A stretch of DNA of 64,000 nucleotides from Paenibacillus gyeongsangnamensis (GCF_027533625.1 NZ_JAQAGZ010000015.1:124001-188000); one strand, 5' to 3'. Numbered from the stretch's first letter, positions 8,074 to 18,028 are shown. Numbers and translations: made by a program. The notes: generated by a model not told the origin, from the sequence alone.

Positions 8074-9219
8074 ATGAATAAGTGGGTAAAAGGCGTCTTA
8101 CCGTTCACAGCAGCCATCGGCCTAATGCTTTCGGGCTGTGCGAATTCAGCATCAAGCGGAGGCTCGATCCGCATCGGTCTCGTAACGGCCTTGACGGGCG
8201 AGTATACGATCGTCGGCCAATATTTGCAGGAAGGGGCAGCCTTGGCCATCGATGAGATTAACGCGAATGGAGGCATCAACGGACGCAGAATCGAGACGGT
8301 AAAGGAGGATTCCGCCAATACGAATCCGACGGCGGTCAATGCCTTTAACAAAATGGTCAACAACGACAAAGTGGTTGCGATCCTCGGTCCGGACCTTTCA
8401 ACACAGCTGCTGGCCGTCGCCCCTATCGTGAACAAGACTAAAATCCCGGTACTGGTCCAAGGAACGAATCCTAAGCTTACGACCGAATCGTCCTGGTACT
8501 TCCGGTTGCGTCCCGACGATTCGATCGCAGCGTCGGCGGCGGCCAACTTCGCCGTGCAGAAGCTCAATATGAAGAAGATCGGGATTACGCACGATACCGA
8601 CGAGTTCGGATCGGGAGGCACCAAGATTATTCAGGATACGCTAACCTCGCTTGGAGCGACGGTGGTTGGAGTCGAAGCCTATAATTCCCAGGATAAAGAT
8701 TTGTCGGCCCAGCTGACCAATCTGAAAAACAAGGGGGCCGAAGCGATTATCGACTGGGGACATCCTCAGCAATCCGCTACTCTGATGAAGCAGAATCGTC
8801 AGCTTGGAGTGAATTTGCCCATCGTCGGTTCGCCGGGGATGGCCATGCCGGCCACGACCTCGCTTGCCGGGGATGCCGTTAAAGGGGTATACGTGGTCGT
8901 CGATACCGTAGGTAAGGAAAATCCGGATCCCAAGGTGCAGGAATGGGTTAAGAAATACCAGGCCAAATATAACCGGCAGCCGGATTTCCATGCTTTAGCC
9001 GCATACGACGGCGTGTATATGCTGTCCGAAGCGTTGAAAAAGTCCAAGGATTTGTCCGCTCAAAGCATTGCCGACGAAATGCGCAAGATTGCCGGTTACA
9101 AGGGCATCGCCAATGAGTTCGATTTCTCCAAGAGCGGAGACGGAGCCAAGCAAGTGATGGTCGTTCAGCTGGAAGATGCCGATCGTCTCAAATTGATCGA
9201 TACCGTGAAAGCGAAGTAA
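8074..9219 (+). CDS. ABC transporter substrate-binding lipoprotein, LivK type
   Basis: A 381-residue periplasmic-binding-protein type I (Leu/Ile/Val-binding family). It starts with a lipoprotein signal peptide ending in LSGC, with Cys22 as the lipid anchor, followed by a Ser/Gly-rich linker and then IRIGLVTALTGEY and the DSANTNPTAVNAFNKM block typical of Peripla_BP_6. ATG follows AGGAGG. It is the first of five genes encoding a full Liv-type importer. The family takes up branched-chain amino acids but also urea, amides, aromatic acids and sugar acids, so in this cluster the ligand may be the acid itself. It would sit on the outer face of the membrane. Confidence 0.88.
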   Translation: MNKWVKGVLPFTAAIGLMLSGCANSASSGGSIRIGLVTALTGEYTIVGQYLQEGAALAIDEINANGGINGRRIETVKEDSANTNPTAVNAFNKMVNNDKVVAILGPDLSTQLLAVAPIVNKTKIPVLVQGTNPKLTTESSWYFRLRPDDSIAASAAANFAVQKLNMKKIGITHDTDEFGSGGTKIIQDTLTSLGATVVGVEAYNSQDKDLSAQLTNLKNKGAEAIIDWGHPQQSATLMKQNRQLGVNLPIVGSPGMAMPATTSLAGDAVKGVYVVVDTVGKENPDPKVQEWVKKYQAKYNRQPDFHALAAYDGVYMLSEALKKSKDLSAQSIADEMRKIAGYKGIANEFDFSKSGDGAKQVMVVQLEDADRLKLIDTVKAK

Positions 9220-9246
9220 GACAGGGAAGGACAGGAGGGAATCCGA

Positions 9247-10116
9247 ATGTTTTTGCAGCTGTTCATCAACGGGCTTGCCATGGGCGCAATTTATGCGCTC
9301 GTGGCCCTCGGCTTCGTGCTTGTGTCGAACGCGGTGAATGTCGTCAACTTTTCCCAAGGGGAGTGGGTGATGCTCGGCGCTTACTTTGCCGTAACCGCTT
9401 CGGTCGCCTTTCATACGCCGCTCATCTGGGCTTACCTCATCTCGGTCGTCGTCATGATTTTGTTCGGCTGGCTCTTTCAACGGGCCGTCTATCATCCGCT
9501 TCGTGATAAGCCTTTTATAACGATTGTCATCTCAACCATTGGCGTGAGCCTGTTTCTGAAGAATATCGCCCGCATTATTTGGGGGCCGCAGCCCACCACC
9601 TTCCCGTCCCTGTTCGGCGAGAATGCTTTGGATGTATTCGGGGTTCATATCCTCCCGCAAAATCTGATTATTATCGCCGTAACGGTCATCCTGGTTATTC
9701 TTCAGGAGCTCTTCTTTAACCGGACCATGGTAGGGAAAATGATGCGGGCCACGGCGCAGGACCAGGAAGCCTCCTCCTTGATGGGGATCCGGGTCAGCCG
9801 CATGGTATCGTTCACGTTTATGTACAGCGCGGCATTAACGGCGATTGCCGGTGTTCTGGTGGCCCCGATTTACTTTGTTTCGGCGGATATGGGAGGCAAT
9901 TTGGCGCTGAAGGCGTTCGCCGCCGCCATCATCGGCGGGTTCAACAATGTGCGCGGAGCCATCATCGGAGGTCTGCTGCTGGGGGTACTCGAAACCTTCG
10001 GCGCAGGATACATTTCCTCCGTCTTTAAAGACGCCTTTACATTTTTCATATTAATCCTGTTCTTGGCGTTTCGCCCCGAAGGCATCTTTCGGGAACGGAT
10101 TGCGGATAAGGTCTAG
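9247..10116 (+). CDS. livH: ABC transporter permease, LivH type
   Basis: A 289-residue membrane protein with the LivH pattern: LFINGLAMGAIYALVALGF at the N-terminus, NFSQGEWVMLGAYFA in the first loop, and a cytoplasmic EAA-like loop (RATAQDQEASSLMGI) that contacts the ATPases. It has about eight hydrophobic segments, the usual length for the family. The start is preceded by AGGAGGG. It forms the transmembrane pore together with the LivM-type protein 15 bp downstream. The name reflects family, not proven branched-chain amino acid transport. Confidence 0.9.
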   Translation: MFLQLFINGLAMGAIYALVALGFVLVSNAVNVVNFSQGEWVMLGAYFAVTASVAFHTPLIWAYLISVVVMILFGWLFQRAVYHPLRDKPFITIVISTIGVSLFLKNIARIIWGPQPTTFPSLFGENALDVFGVHILPQNLIIIAVTVILVILQELFFNRTMVGKMMRATAQDQEASSLMGIRVSRMVSFTFMYSAALTAIAGVLVAPIYFVSADMGGNLALKAFAAAIIGGFNNVRGAIIGGLLLGVLETFGAGYISSVFKDAFTFFILILFLAFRPEGIFRERIADKV

Positions 10117-10130
10117 GGGGAGGGGAACGA

Positions 10131-11126
10131 ATGGCTCGCCGAACGTCACTTATGATTGTGGGGACTGCCGTCTCGATCGGATTGCCGTGGTTCATGCCCA
10201 ATAACTACTACGTCCAGGTTCTTGTGCTCGCCATCATCTACATCATCGCTGCGATGGGGCTTAACTTTATTTATGGTTTTACCGGCTATATTTCTTTTGC
10301 GCAAGCGGCGTTCCTCGGGATCGGAGCTTATACTACGGCCATATTGACCGTCGATTACGGCTGGCCGCCTTTATTATCCTGGATTGCCGTCATCGTCGTA
10401 TCCGCTGTTTTCGGGATCCTCCTGGGAATACCGTCCTTGAGGCTGAAGGGACACTATTTGGCCATGGCTACCATCGGATTCACCATCGTTTTGCAAATGA
10501 TATTGATGAACTGGAATGCCGTAACGCATGGGGCCGTTGGCGTGAACGGGATTCCCAGCGTTCAAATCGGAGCCTGGAAAGCCGATCAGCCGACTTCCTT
10601 TTATTATGTCGCTATGGCTGCAGCAGGTATCCTCTTCCTGTTTCAACGAAATATATTGCGATCGAAGCTGGGACGCAGCTTTCTGGCCATTCGCGAGGAT
10701 GAAATTGCGGCAAGCAGCGCCGGGGTGAATTTGACGCGCACCAAGGTGTTCGCCTTTGTGCTCAGCGCCGTATACGGGGGGCTTGCCGGCGCACTCTATG
10801 CTCAGTTCTCCAGCTATATCAGCCCGGATACGTTCTCCTTCGACCAATCCATCGTCTTGTTCAGCATGATCCTGATCGGCGGCTCCGGAACGTTATTAGG
10901 GCCTGTGGTCGGGGGCGTACTGCTTACCTTCTTACCGGAATGGCTGCGCTTTATTAAAGAGTATTATATGGCGATTTATGGCCTCGGCATCTTTTTCGCC
11001 GTCCTGTTCATGCCCCGAGGGATCGTTCCGGTCATAACCCATTGGCTGGAAGGAAGACGCAGGGTCCGGAACCCGTCCGACACGATGCATGTGGTCGAAG
11101 CTTCGAACAAGGAGGGGGTCGTATGA
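10131..11126 (+). CDS. livM: ABC transporter permease, LivM type
   Basis: A 331-residue integral membrane protein, partner of the LivH-type permease. It carries the family segments NFIYGFTGYISFAQAAFLGIG in the first third, GVNGIPS, and the cytoplasmic REDEIAASSAGVNLTRTK loop that docks to the ATPase. The start is preceded by GGGGGAGGGG. Its stop codon overlaps the start of the LivG-type gene (ATGA at 11123-11126), so the permease and ATPase are translated together. Confidence 0.9.
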   Translation: MARRTSLMIVGTAVSIGLPWFMPNNYYVQVLVLAIIYIIAAMGLNFIYGFTGYISFAQAAFLGIGAYTTAILTVDYGWPPLLSWIAVIVVSAVFGILLGIPSLRLKGHYLAMATIGFTIVLQMILMNWNAVTHGAVGVNGIPSVQIGAWKADQPTSFYYVAMAAAGILFLFQRNILRSKLGRSFLAIREDEIAASSAGVNLTRTKVFAFVLSAVYGGLAGALYAQFSSYISPDTFSFDQSIVLFSMILIGGSGTLLGPVVGGVLLTFLPEWLRFIKEYYMAIYGLGIFFAVLFMPRGIVPVITHWLEGRRRVRNPSDTMHVVEASNKEGVV

Positions 11127-11902
11127 GCTTGCTGGAAACGCGAAGCATCACCATGAAGTTCGGCGGGCTAACCGCGGTCGGGGATGTTTCGATGAAGGTG
11201 AAGCCGAGCCGGCTCCATGCTTTGATCGGGCCGAACGGTGCGGGAAAGTCAACGCTGATCAATGTGATCAGCGGATTTTACCGGCCGACCTCCGGCAGCC
11301 TTCTCTTTGAAGGGCAGGAGGTTCAAGGGAGGGGATCGGCGCAGCTGTCTCATCTCGGCATTTCCCGCACGTTTCAGAACCTTCGATTATTCCGCAACCT
11401 GACGGTGATGGAAAATATATTGATCGGTTTGCACAACCAAATTGATGTTTCCTTTCTGCCTTCCTTGTTGCGAACCTCGGGGCATCGGGCGGCGGAGCGG
11501 GAGGCCATGGAGACGGCCGAAGCCATGTTGAATGAAGTCGGCTTACGGGAATTTCGGGACCGGCCTGCCCGAACGCTTCCTTACGGAAAGCAAAAGTGGC
11601 TCGAGGTCGCGCGTTCGCTCGTATCGAGGCCCAAGCTGCTGCTGCTGGACGAACCCGCTGCAGGGCTCAATGCAACGGAAAGCGAGGAGCTCGAGCAATT
11701 CATCCGCACCTTGCCGGATAAGGGAGTTACCGTTCTGCTGATTGAGCATGACATGCGGCTCGTGATGAGCTTGGCCGAACGGATTACCGTCTTAAATTTC
11801 GGACGCGTGATTGCGGAGGGCACGCCGCAGGAGGTCCGGGACGATCCTACCGTCATCGAGGCGTATTTGGGGAAGGGGAGAAGCCATGCTGCAGCTCATT
11901 GA
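11123..11902 (+). CDS. livG: ABC transporter ATPase, LivG type
   Basis: A 259-residue ATP-binding subunit. It has Walker A GPNGAGKST, a Q-loop in SRTFQNLRLFRNLTV, Walker B LLLLDEPAAGL and the switch His in LIEHDM. The ABC signature is replaced by LPYGKQKWLEVARSL, the variant usual in LivG proteins. ATG at 11123 is preferred to an upstream frame extension because it follows GGAGGGGG and overlaps the permease stop as ATGA. It energises the importer together with the LivF-type ATPase. Confidence 0.92.
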   Translation: MSLLETRSITMKFGGLTAVGDVSMKVKPSRLHALIGPNGAGKSTLINVISGFYRPTSGSLLFEGQEVQGRGSAQLSHLGISRTFQNLRLFRNLTVMENILIGLHNQIDVSFLPSLLRTSGHRAAEREAMETAEAMLNEVGLREFRDRPARTLPYGKQKWLEVARSLVSRPKLLLLDEPAAGLNATESEELEQFIRTLPDKGVTVLLIEHDMRLVMSLAERITVLNFGRVIAEGTPQEVRDDPTVIEAYLGKGRSHAAAH

Positions 11903-12593
11903 CGTGATAACCTCCTATGGAGCAACGGAGGTGCTGCACCGGATTTCGCTTGAAGTGGGGGAGGGCGAGCTGGTAACTCTCCTTGGAAGCAATGGGGCAG
12001 GCAAGACGACCACCCTTCGGGTTATCTCCGGTCTTCATAAGCTGCACCAGGGCCAAGTGAAATTGGGCGGCGTGAACCTGGAAAATCGTCCTCCCGACGA
12101 CATTGTGCGGATGGGGATCGCTCATGTGCCCGAAGGGAGGCGAATTTTTCCGGGGCTGACGGTCAGGGAAAATCTCGAGCTCGGAACGGTAGCTTGGCGC
12201 AAAAGAGGAGACCGGTTCGATCAGGATCTCGAACGCGTCTATCGGCTGTTTCCGGTCCTCCGGACCCGGGATCAGCAGCTCGGCTGGAGCATGAGCGGCG
12301 GTGAGCAGCAAATGGTCGCCATCGGGAGAGCTTTAATGGCCCGCCCGAAAGTATTATTGCTTGACGAGCCTTCCCTTGGCTTATCCCCGCTGCTCGTGGA
12401 TCAGGTATTCGCCGCCTTGGAGGAGATTAAACGGCAGGGAACGACCATTCTCCTTGTCGAGCAGAATGCGGCGATGGCTTTGGAAATTGCCGACCGGGGA
12501 TATGTATTATCGGGCGGAACCATTGTACTCGAAGATACGGCCGGAAGATTGAGCACGAACCCGGAGGTAAAGGCTGCCTATTTGGGCGGATAG
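11886..12593 (+). CDS. livF: ABC transporter ATPase, LivF type
   Basis: A 235-residue second ATPase of the Liv importer. Visible are Walker A GSNGAGKTTT, the Q-loop region AHVPEGRRIFPGLTV, the signature MSGGEQQMVAIGRAL, Walker B LLLDEPSLGL and the switch His-equivalent region LVEQNA (Gln/Asn in place of His, as is common in LivF). ATG at 11886 overlaps the end of the LivG gene by 17 bp; the longer frame would extend deep into livG and is rejected. It ends 12 bp before the dehydrogenase gene, so that gene is probably co-transcribed. Confidence 0.92.
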   Translation: MLQLIDVITSYGATEVLHRISLEVGEGELVTLLGSNGAGKTTTLRVISGLHKLHQGQVKLGGVNLENRPPDDIVRMGIAHVPEGRRIFPGLTVRENLELGTVAWRKRGDRFDQDLERVYRLFPVLRTRDQQLGWSMSGGEQQMVAIGRALMARPKVLLLDEPSLGLSPLLVDQVFAALEEIKRQGTTILLVEQNAAMALEIADRGYVLSGGTIVLEDTAGRLSTNPEVKAAYLGG

Positions 12594-12605
12594 GAGGATT
12601 CCGTT

Positions 12606-13604
12606 ATGAAGAAGTGGAGGGTTGTCGTCACCGATTGGGAATACGAGGATTTGCGTTACGAGCAAGAGGTGCTGCATCACGATTCCATCGAGTTCATTGC
12701 CGCCCAGTGCCGCACGGAAGAGGAAGTGATAGCGGTCTGCCGCGATGCGGATGCGCTGATCAACCAATATGCTCCCATTAGCGCTAAGGTCATTGCGGCG
12801 CTGGATAACTGCAAGGTCATTACGCGTTACGGCGTAGGAGTCGACACCATCGATACGGAAGCCGCTACGGAGAAAGGCATTTGCGTCGCCAACGTGCCGG
12901 ATTACTGCAAGGATGAAGTAGCCGACCATGCTTTGGCTTTGATCCTTGGATGGACCCGTAAAGTGGCTTTGGCCAATCAATATGTGAAAAACGGAGTATG
13001 GGATTTTAAAGTCGCCAAGCCGATTTACCGTTTAAGAGGCCGGATTCTCGGTTTGGTGGGATTCGGCATGATCCCGCAAGGATTGAATGAAAAGGTGAAG
13101 CCTTTAGGCCTAGAGGTGATTGTCTATGACCCTTACGTTCCGGAAGAGACGATCCGGCGGAAGGGAGCGGAGTCCGTCACTTTAGATGAATTGTGCAAAA
13201 GGGCGGACATCGTCTCCGTTCACGTCCCGCTTACGAAATCAACCGCAGGAATGATCGGAAGAGATCAATTCGGACAGATGAAGCAAGAGGCGGTCCTGAT
13301 CAATACGTCAAGGGGACCCGTCGTTGATGAGGACGCGCTGGTCGAGGCTCTATCGGGCGGACTTATTGCGGGCGCTGCGCTGGATGTCCTGGAGAAAGAA
13401 CCGATTCGCCCGGATCATCCGCTGCTTTCCATGGACCATGTGATTCTTACCCCTCATGTCGCGTGGTATTCGGAAGAATCCGCCGCGGAGCTGCGGATTA
13501 AGGCGGCTATGGGGGTTGCGGACGTGCTGCTCCGCGGGGCGTATCCGAAATATTTGGTAAACAAGCAAGTGAGGCCGCTATTAAGTCTTAGAGATCATAC
13601 GTAG
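12606..13604 (+). CDS. D-isomer specific 2-hydroxyacid dehydrogenase (CtBP/SerA-like)
   Basis: A 332-residue NAD-dependent dehydrogenase. The catalytic Arg is in NTSRGPVVDEDAL, the Glu in LEKEP and the His in LTPHVAWYS, all in the usual order. In the NAD site GLVGFGMIPQGL the third glycine of GxGxxG is replaced by proline, which is unusual. Members reduce 2-keto acids or oxidise D-2-hydroxyacids such as phosphoglycerate, glycerate or glyoxylate. It is the last gene before a terminator, has AGGAGG ahead of its ATG, and probably processes a 2-keto acid made by the cluster. Confidence 0.87.
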   Translation: MKKWRVVVTDWEYEDLRYEQEVLHHDSIEFIAAQCRTEEEVIAVCRDADALINQYAPISAKVIAALDNCKVITRYGVGVDTIDTEAATEKGICVANVPDYCKDEVADHALALILGWTRKVALANQYVKNGVWDFKVAKPIYRLRGRILGLVGFGMIPQGLNEKVKPLGLEVIVYDPYVPEETIRRKGAESVTLDELCKRADIVSVHVPLTKSTAGMIGRDQFGQMKQEAVLINTSRGPVVDEDALVEALSGGLIAGAALDVLEKEPIRPDHPLLSMDHVILTPHVAWYSEESAAELRIKAAMGVADVLLRGAYPKYLVNKQVRPLLSLRDHT

Positions 13605-13627
13605 GATCTTCAGCGAGACCGATCCGG

Positions 13628-13658
13628 TCGCCGGTGCTTCATGCATCGGCGATTTTTT
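13628..13658 (+). terminator. Rho-independent terminator after the sugar-acid/Liv operon
   Basis: A 10-bp stem (TCGCCGGTGC paired with GCATCGGCGA, one G-T pair), loop TTCAT, then six T. It lies 24 bp after the hydroxyacid dehydrogenase stop and closes the transcription unit. Confidence 0.88.
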
Positions 13659-13744
13659 AGCTTCCGCAGGCAGCAATGGAATAAATTGCTTAAACATGCA
13701 AAATACTATCCATTGAAGGAAGTTTAGTCTAGCGGAGGATGTTT

Positions 13745-14768
13745 ATGTCATCTCAAAAGCCTCAAGAAAAGACATCGAATATCGATTTATGCTGTACGGA
13801 AATCGGGGGACTTTGGGGCGTTTATTTTCAAGAGAGCATGACGGAATGCTTCCTTGTCTACTTACTGCATCATCTTCAGGATAAGGAAATTATTCCTTTG
13901 GCCGAAGAGGCTTTGAGCATTTCGCAGAAACGAATTGATAAAATTAAACAAATTTTTCTTGCGGAAAATTTCCCGATACCCGCAGGGTTTTCCGAAGGCG
14001 ACGTGAACTTGGCCGCTCCGCCGCTATTTCACGATACGTTCACCTTAAGCTTCATCTACATGATGAACCGGCTCGGAATGATTAATTTCTCTTTTACGGC
14101 GTCCAATAACGTTCGTTTGGATGTGCTCGATTTTTTCAACGAATGCATCCATACATCGACCGAGATGTTCGGGAAAGCGGTACGAATGATGCTGGAGAAA
14201 GGCATCTATGACCGTCCGCCGAAAATGAACTACCCCCAAAAAATCGAGTACGTTGAGAAGAGTTCCTTCATCGACGGGTTGTTTGGGATGAAGCGGCCTC
14301 TCAATGCGATCGAGTTGTCCGAAATCTTTTTCAATATTGAGCGAAATTACTTTTCGGTTATTGTCATGCTCGGCTTTGCGCAAGTATTGGAGGATAAAAA
14401 ATTAAGAGAATTCATCAAAAGAGGCAAAAAAAATAAGCGAGCGGCAGATTGAGCTGTTTAACCATCTGTTGATGGAGGAAGATTTGCTCGGAACGGTAAC
14501 CGTAAGCATGGAAGTTACGGATTCCACCATTTCACCTTTTTCAGACAAGTTTATCATGTCGATGATTAATGTATTGAACTCGGTCGATATTTTGCTGCTA
14601 TCGCATGCCTTGTCTCTATCGATGCGGCTCGACCTCACCACTCATTATGCCAAAATTATCGGCGAGGTGATGTCGTACGCCAAGGATACGTTTGATCTAT
14701 TGGTCGAACGGAAATGGCTCGAGCAGCCCCCGCTGACAACCAATCGTAAACAGCTGACTCAATCTTAA
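13745..14768 (+). pseudogene. DUF3231 family protein, frameshifted at an A8 run
   Basis: Two consecutive frames together give a full-length DUF3231 protein (about 340 residues), a Bacillales family of unknown function made of two similar helical halves. The first frame ends at 14452; the second, reading GKKISERQIELFNHLLMEED and then VTDSTISPFSDK, runs to 14768. They switch at AAAAAAAA (14426-14433), where seven A would restore one frame. The ATG at 13745 is preferred over 13739 because GGAGG ends six bases before it. It may be a true frameshift, a sequencing error in the homopolymer, or slippage-corrected during transcription. No operon partner is visible. Confidence 0.78.
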
Positions 14769-14784
14769 ACATGCCTAACGCTGC

Positions 14785-15501
14785 TCAGTTGTTCGATGGA
14801 GTCGATATATACTTGATAAACGCATGGACGATGGATAAATTCATAACGGACTCCCGGTAGTTCATCCAGCTCTCCATAACATACCGTTCCCCGTCTTCGG
14901 TCGGCAGCTCAATGATATGCAAGGGGTCATGGGGGTCCAGACAACCTTGAGGAACGAAGGCAACGCCTAGTCCGTTCATTACCATCCGCTTGCAGGTTTC
15001 CACATATTCCGTTTCCATGGTGATCAATGGAGGCGTCGCGAACCTTTTTGGCCACCAACCCGTAAGGACGTTTTTCAGCGAAGGGGTTGAGATATGGATC
15101 AGGTTGAGCGAAGGCAGATCTTCGACGGCTATCTTATCTTTGGAAATGATGCAAATCTTCTCACTATTGATTAAAACTTTCCGCTCCAACCATGCATGCC
15201 CGCCGCTCTCAATGCAGATATGAATTTCACGATCATACAGCAGCTTCATGACTTCTTTGCCCACTCCCGTTCGAAGTAAAATTTTGACCTTGGGATAGGC
15301 CTCGACAAAGCTGCCCAGGATCGAAGGCAATTTATAGAGGGCAAAATTATTGGCGACGCCGAGCTTTAACGTGCCTTGCACTTCGTTGCCCATGCTCTGT
15401 ATATGATCGATGAGTTTTTCCGTTTCGGCCAGCAGGTTCTTGGAACTCTCCACCAAATATTCCCCTTGTAAAGTGAATTGAACTCCTTTATTTCCTCTGA
15501 T
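14785..15501 (-). pseudogene. LysR-type regulator lacking its N-terminal DNA-binding domain
   Basis: The minus-strand frame encodes the complete LysR effector-binding domain (QGTLKLGVANNFALYKLPSIL through a GLGVAFVPQGCL segment). Upstream of the annotated TTG the frame continues as RGNKGVQFTLQGEYLVESSK, which is the normal junction just after the helix-turn-helix, and then hits a stop at 15502. The first 50 or so residues, including the HTH, are absent. An IS1595-type transposase gene begins 160 bp further. The gene was probably cut by the insertion or a deletion beside it and cannot bind DNA in the normal way. Confidence 0.82.
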
Positions 15502-15663
15502 TTAAGATGGGGGCTATTTGACGCTTACTTATCAACGATTATTAATAGATATAAGGAAGATTTTTTGTGGATTTTATCTGTTTGGATGGACAGCTGCTCT
15601 GCGTGGACTTCCGTAAGTGTGATTATCATTTGTGTCATTTCTGCTGTTTATATTTATATTTGA

Positions 15664-16575
15664 TCATCCAACTAGCTCAGGATAGGTCACTGTCTTTGAC
15701 AAAAGGCAACATTGAACTAGCCGGTTGAACAACTGACTCTTGATCTCGCGGCGATTAAATCGATAACAAAACTCATTGAGATAAGACTGAAGATGTTTAG
15801 AGTCGAGGCCATGATAGGTGCCACCAATAAAAGCTTTGGCATTAGAAATGATGGTGTGAAGCCATTTTAGATGATCTGGATTTTCTTCCAGGTTGTACGT
15901 TTTTGCTTCATGTTGAAAACCCTTCTTAGCTAAGGCTCTGTAAGAACCATATCGATCACTGGCAATCGTTGAACCTGATTCGATGTATTTGGTTGCAAAA
16001 TCCGTGATTGTCGTTCCTTTCACATCAGGAATGACCTGCATTTTCAGATATTTCGGGCAGCCTTTCTTGTCTAGAGACAAGGCTACGAGCACGGGAGTTT
16101 GTTCAGTGCCGCGACCACGTTTCCCGCCTTCCGTGGGGGCTCCGAAAAAACCTTCGTCGAGTTCAACAATACCGGCAAGCATGTAGGCAGCAGCCCGTTC
16201 CCCCATCGCCTTGCGCACTTTATGGGTTATTGTCCAAGCTGTTTGATAAGCAATGCCAAGTTCTTCGGACAGTTGGGTAGCCGAGACGCCGCGCTTGTCT
16301 TGGGCGATTAAGTAAATGGCCCAAAACCACTTGAGCAAATCTGTCCGTGTCTTCTCGAAGATCGTTCCAGCAATCACGGTTGTCTGGTGTTCGCAATTTG
16401 CACACTCATACAGAGGCATTTTGCGAGTCTTGATTTCATAAGCTTTCGAATGCTGGCATTTCGGGCAACGAAATCCTTCGGGCCACTTCATGTTGAACAA
16501 GTGCTGGTGACAATCTTCCTCCGTTTGAAACCTTTTTTGAAATTGAATCAGGTTGATCGTTTCTTGTTTACCCAT
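15664..16575 (-). CDS. IS1595 family (ISXO2-like) transposase
   Basis: A 303-residue transposase with an N-terminal zinc ribbon (CPKCQHSKAYEIKTRKM...CANC) and a DDE-type ISXO2 domain. Candidate acidic residues are in GIVELDEGFFG and IASDRYGSY, followed by a LHTIISNAKAFIGGTYHG block. The start at 16575 follows GGGAG by nine bases; the GTG three codons earlier is less well placed. The gene looks intact. I could not identify the terminal inverted repeats or an 8-bp target duplication, so the element's ends are not defined. GTTTGAT...ATCAAAC at 16597-16618 is a small hairpin in its promoter region. Confidence 0.9.
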   Translation of the reverse strand: MGKQETINLIQFQKRFQTEEDCHQHLFNMKWPEGFRCPKCQHSKAYEIKTRKMPLYECANCEHQTTVIAGTIFEKTRTDLLKWFWAIYLIAQDKRGVSATQLSEELGIAYQTAWTITHKVRKAMGERAAAYMLAGIVELDEGFFGAPTEGGKRGRGTEQTPVLVALSLDKKGCPKYLKMQVIPDVKGTTITDFATKYIESGSTIASDRYGSYRALAKKGFQHEAKTYNLEENPDHLKWLHTIISNAKAFIGGTYHGLDSKHLQSYLNEFCYRFNRREIKSQLFNRLVQCCLLSKTVTYPELVG

Positions 16576-16618
16576 GGCGCTCACTCCCGAACGTACGTTT
16601 GATTTTATTATATCAAAC

Positions 16619-16635
16619 CACTAGCGTTGCATTAA
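16619..16635 (+). repeat. Left terminal inverted repeat of the IS4 element
   Basis: CACTAGCGTTGCATTAA, exact inverted copy of 18029-18045. Confidence 0.88.
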
Positions 16636-16749
16636 TTTTCTCTGAATGTTCATAATCTTCTGTCTTTTTATCATCAGGGCATAAAAAAATCCTTTACAAT
16701 GAAATGGCAGGTAGTTCCTGTCCATAATCCACTGAAAAGGATTAAGCCC

Positions 16750-17892
16750 ATGGACAAGGATACTCTATTTTCTTCATTTGGTAAATGGTTAGCACCCATT
16801 TGTACGAAATCGTTCACGGAAAAAGTGAAGGAAACGAACCAAGATAAGTACGTTAAGAAATTCACTACGCTGTCCTATCTGAAGCTATTCCTTCATGCTC
16901 AGATTCAGCAGCGGGACGGACTGCGTGAAATCGCCGATGATGTGCTTTCGAAAGACTTCCAGAAAGAACTTGGGTTGAAATCGATCTCTGCCGCTCAATT
17001 GAGTCGGAAACATAACCAAGTCGATTCCGCTTTGCTGGAGCATGTTTTTATGCAGTTGGTTTTACGTATTCGCCAACATACAGCGCCCTCCATGTTACGG
17101 AAAGATTTTAAAATCATTGACTCCACAACCATCGGACTGTGCTTGCAAAAGTACAAATGGGCAGAATTCTGAAAAACAAAAGCAGGTATTAAACTGCATT
17201 TCCGGCTGGAATACATCGATGATGAGACGGTCGTTCCCGAGAAAGTGACGATCACCTCGGCAAAAAAGAATGATCGAACTCAGATGGATGCTTTAGTCAA
17301 CGAACTCGGAGTCACCTATGTGTATGATCGCGGCTACATCGACTACGGGAAGTTCGATGATTACTGTGACCGCGGCATTTTCTTCGTGACCCGAACGAAG
17401 AAGAATACGATGATTCGTCCGATAGAATCCTTTAGCTTGCCGCCAGAGAGCGCCGTTCTTACCGATGAAATGGTCTATGTCGGTACCCCGCAAAAGAGAA
17501 TGGAAAACGTGCTGCGTCTGATTCACACGGTAGATTCCGAGGGTAACCCTGTCGCCATTTTAACCAATCGATTTGATCTGAATGCCGATGAAATTGGACA
17601 GATCTACCGGGAACGGTGGGTGATTGAAACCTTTTTCAAATGGATGAAGCAGCACATCCGGATTAAGTCGTTTTACGGAACAAGCGAACAAGCCGTGATG
17701 AACCAAGTATGGACAGCACTGATTGCCTTTTGCTTACTGGTATTGGTGAAACTGGAGACAGGAACTCGTCACAGCCTGCTTCAGCTCTACCGATGGTTGA
17801 AAGTCTTGTTATGGGATTCCGTTCAAGACTGGATGGAACGAATACATCGCTTGCCTCAAAGGATATCCGAGGGTAGACGGAAAAAGCAATAA
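16750..17892 (+). pseudogene. IS4-family transposase interrupted by an in-frame TGA
   Basis: Two frames in the same phase (16750-17172 and 17173-17892) together give a complete transposase of about 380 residues. The first DDE Asp is in KIIDSTTIGL, the second in YVYDRGYIDY, and the Glu in YRERWVIETFFKWMKQH. The only break is TGA at 17170-17172 within AEF-stop-KTKAGIKLHFRL. Relatives have an Arg there, so one CGA-to-TGA or AGA-to-TGA change explains it. The start has AAAAGGA upstream. The element is probably inactive unless the stop is read through or the base is a consensus error. Confidence 0.85.
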
Positions 17893-18028
17893 GCACCGTT
17901 GTTGGATGGAAGAGTAAATTACCATATAATTACCAAATGGGCAGAGCTACCTTTCAGGGGTGATCGACCTTTTGGCGATGCGACTTGAATCGTTGTTCTG
18001 AATAATTCGACAACTTATCCAAACGATT

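Noticed and set aside
15478..15663. Short ORF with hydrophobic end between the LysR remnant and the IS1595 gene
   Set aside because: AT-rich, overlaps the LysR remnant, no RBS; likely junction DNA.
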